In this document: piece by piece, positions 5,181 through 6,289 of the stretch
How positions within the stretch are numbered: position 1 is the stretch's first letter
How the letters are laid out: the number at the start of each line of letters is the position of its first letter
From: Spirochaetaceae bacterium
Lineage (GTDB): Bacteria > Spirochaetota > Spirochaetia > PWKH01
Assembly: GCA_003557605.1 (NCBI GenBank)
Contig: PWNW01000264.1
Coordinates: forward strand, 1-6,289
Reading direction: 5' to 3'
DNA: 6,289 nucleotides
Made by a program: the position numbers and the translations under genes
The notes under the pieces: generated by a model
Told to the model about the DNA's origin: nothing
Database searches by the model: none
What the model saw: the letters and a program-made list of their open reading frames with translations, nothing else

Positions 5181-6289
5181 TCACAGGAAGGGAAGAAGCT
5201 GTTGTACTGCTTCCCGGTTTCTTGAGTTCCGGGAATTTTTATCAGCATACATACTGTCGATGCGGTCCTGGTACTTCTCAACTACCTTATGCCTGACCAG
5301 CTTCATCGTGGAATTTATCAGTTTGTCTTCTTCAGAGAATTCCTTAGCAATTATCTCGAATGAGGCAGGCACCCACTGGGATGGAATTCTTCCAGGTTCG
5401 TTTTTATTAAACCGCAGCATGTCTTCTTCTATCAGGCTGACCACATCATCTGCAGATGATATCTTTCTCTGTCTTACCGCAGACTCAAGCTTTTCAACAT
5501 TCAGGGTAATTAAGGCAGTGGTGAACACCTTATGGTCATTATATACAAGGATCTGGCTGATGAGCTTGGAGTTATTGATCACCGCCTCCTCTACTTCTTC
5601 AGGAGAGTATTTCTCCCCGTCAGGGGCTATCAGCAGGGCTTTTTCTCTTCCGGTAACAACGAGAAACCCGTCTGCATCTATATATCCGAGATCACCGGTC
5701 CAGAGCCAGCCGTCTTTAAGAACTTCCTTTGTTGCCTCCTGGTTCTTGAAGTAGCCTTTCATGACATTTTCTCCGGAAATCACAATTTCTCCCCGTTCAC
5801 CAACTGCGGCTTCTTCCGATGGGCTTTTCATGATTCTGCAGGTTACAGAGGGTGCGATGATGCCCGAAGTTCCAAATTTATGTTTGGCGGGAGAATTGCT
5901 GCAGATAATTGGAGCAGCTTCAGTCAGTCCATATCCTTGATAGATCGGAACCCCGATTGCTGCAAAAAACTGCTGCTGCCTAATTTCCAGGAGGGCCCCG
6001 CCTCCTATGCAGAATTGAATGCGGTCACCGAATATCTTACGAATTTTTGGGAACACGAGAAGAGATGCAATTTTGTAGGGAATGACATGTGCCATCCGCA
6101 CCGCTGATGAAGGTCTATGAAACCCGTCACCGTTGATTCTGATTCCTGCCTGCACCCCTGCGGTGAAAATTCTGTTGATGATTTTCCCTTTCTGCGCAAC
6201 TCCGGAGATGATCTTCTTCATGAAGTTCCCTGATAATGCCGGTACGGTCATCAGGTAATAAGGATTGGCCTCCACGAGGTTCTTCGGAA
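5181..6289 (-). CDS. Long-chain acyl-CoA synthetase, AMP-forming (5' partial)
   Basis: Activates a fatty acid to acyl-AMP and then acyl-CoA, for lipid synthesis or beta-oxidation. The frame stays open to the right edge, so only the C-terminal ~369 residues are visible of a protein usually around 600 long. The N-terminal P-loop (the TSGTTG/PKG type) lies outside the window. A GTG at 6275 is not a real start, because in-frame coding continues past it. In numbering from that codon, visible motifs are IGGGALLE (90-97), YQGYGLTEAAP (112-122; adenylate loop), GWLWTGDLG (189-197; TGD holds the AMP ribose), TGREK (208-212), DGEKYSPEEVE (219-229) and, at the C-terminal domain, INSTMKLVR (320-328), whose Lys325 fits the catalytic lysine of the adenylation step. 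The tail (345-364) is polar, contains SRNSRN and ends LLPFL. It is convergent with the dehydrogenase and transcribed independently; no link with ectoine genes is implied. Confidence 0.92.
   Translation of the reverse strand, partial: PKNLVEANPYYLMTVPALSGNFMKKIISGVAQKGKIINRIFTAGVQAGIRINGDGFHRPSSAVRMAHVIPYKIASLLVFPKIRKIFGDRIQFCIGGGALLEIRQQQFFAAIGVPIYQGYGLTEAAPIICSNSPAKHKFGTSGIIAPSVTCRIMKSPSEEAAVGERGEIVISGENVMKGYFKNQEATKEVLKDGWLWTGDLGYIDADGFLVVTGREKALLIAPDGEKYSPEEVEEAVINNSKLISQILVYNDHKVFTTALITLNVEKLESAVRQRKISSADDVVSLIEEDMLRFNKNEPGRIPSQWVPASFEIIAKEFSEEDKLINSTMKLVRHKVVEKYQDRIDSMYADKNSRNSRNREAVQQLLPFL

Noticed and set aside
5172..5185. Palindrome TGTGAT-GT-ATCACA resembling a CRP/FNR-family binding site
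   Set aside because: Its spacer is 4 between TGTGA and TCACA instead of the 6 of CRP. It lies between two converging gene ends and overlaps a stop codon, where an operator has no promoter to control.
5173..5754. 193-residue + strand ORF
   Set aside because: It is an antisense shadow of the acyl-CoA synthetase, which carries clear family motifs on the other strand. The translation is Ser/Thr-rich with no recognisable domain.

Overview
The window looks like accessory metabolism of a bacterium that meets salt-derived solutes. Five genes lie head to tail on the + strand, followed by one convergent gene on the - strand. GC is moderate. The clostridial/spirochaete-type aspartate kinase, together with the long-chain acyl-CoA synthetase, makes a marine or saline anaerobe such as a spirochaete plausible. 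That is only an impression from protein style, and no marker gene is present to fix the taxon.

Positions 1-1874 hold the recognisable core of ectoine/5-hydroxyectoine catabolism. A 5'-truncated EutC (ornithine cyclodeaminase/mu-crystallin family) runs by a one-base stop/start overlap into DoeA/EutD, the M24-fold ectoine hydrolase that opens the ectoine ring. Positions 1913-4089 hold an aspartate kinase with C-terminal ACT domains, overlapped by four bases by a class I SAM-dependent methyltransferase. Positions 4090-4203 are a 114-base gap with a good sigma70-type promoter candidate and a strong ribosome binding site. They lead into an NAD-dependent D-2-hydroxyacid dehydrogenase (4204-5142) with an intact catalytic triad. 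A 9-bp perfect hairpin (5147-5169) separates this block from the convergent, 5'-truncated AMP-forming long-chain acyl-CoA synthetase (5181-6289, - strand), which is probably unrelated.

Ectoine degradation runs ectoine -> N-alpha-acetyl-diaminobutyrate (DoeA) -> diaminobutyrate (DoeB) -> aspartate semialdehyde -> aspartate. EutB/EutC are associated with the hydroxyectoine branch. A kinase that phosphorylates aspartate, placed directly after doeA, could return the product to the aspartate family of amino acids. The gene that normally follows doeA (doeB/eutE deacetylase) is not in the visible part of the strand block. Its place is taken by the kinase, a methyltransferase of unknown substrate and a hydroxyacid dehydrogenase. 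This rearranged gene set is the most interesting feature. I see no CRISPR array, mobile element, tRNA or rRNA.
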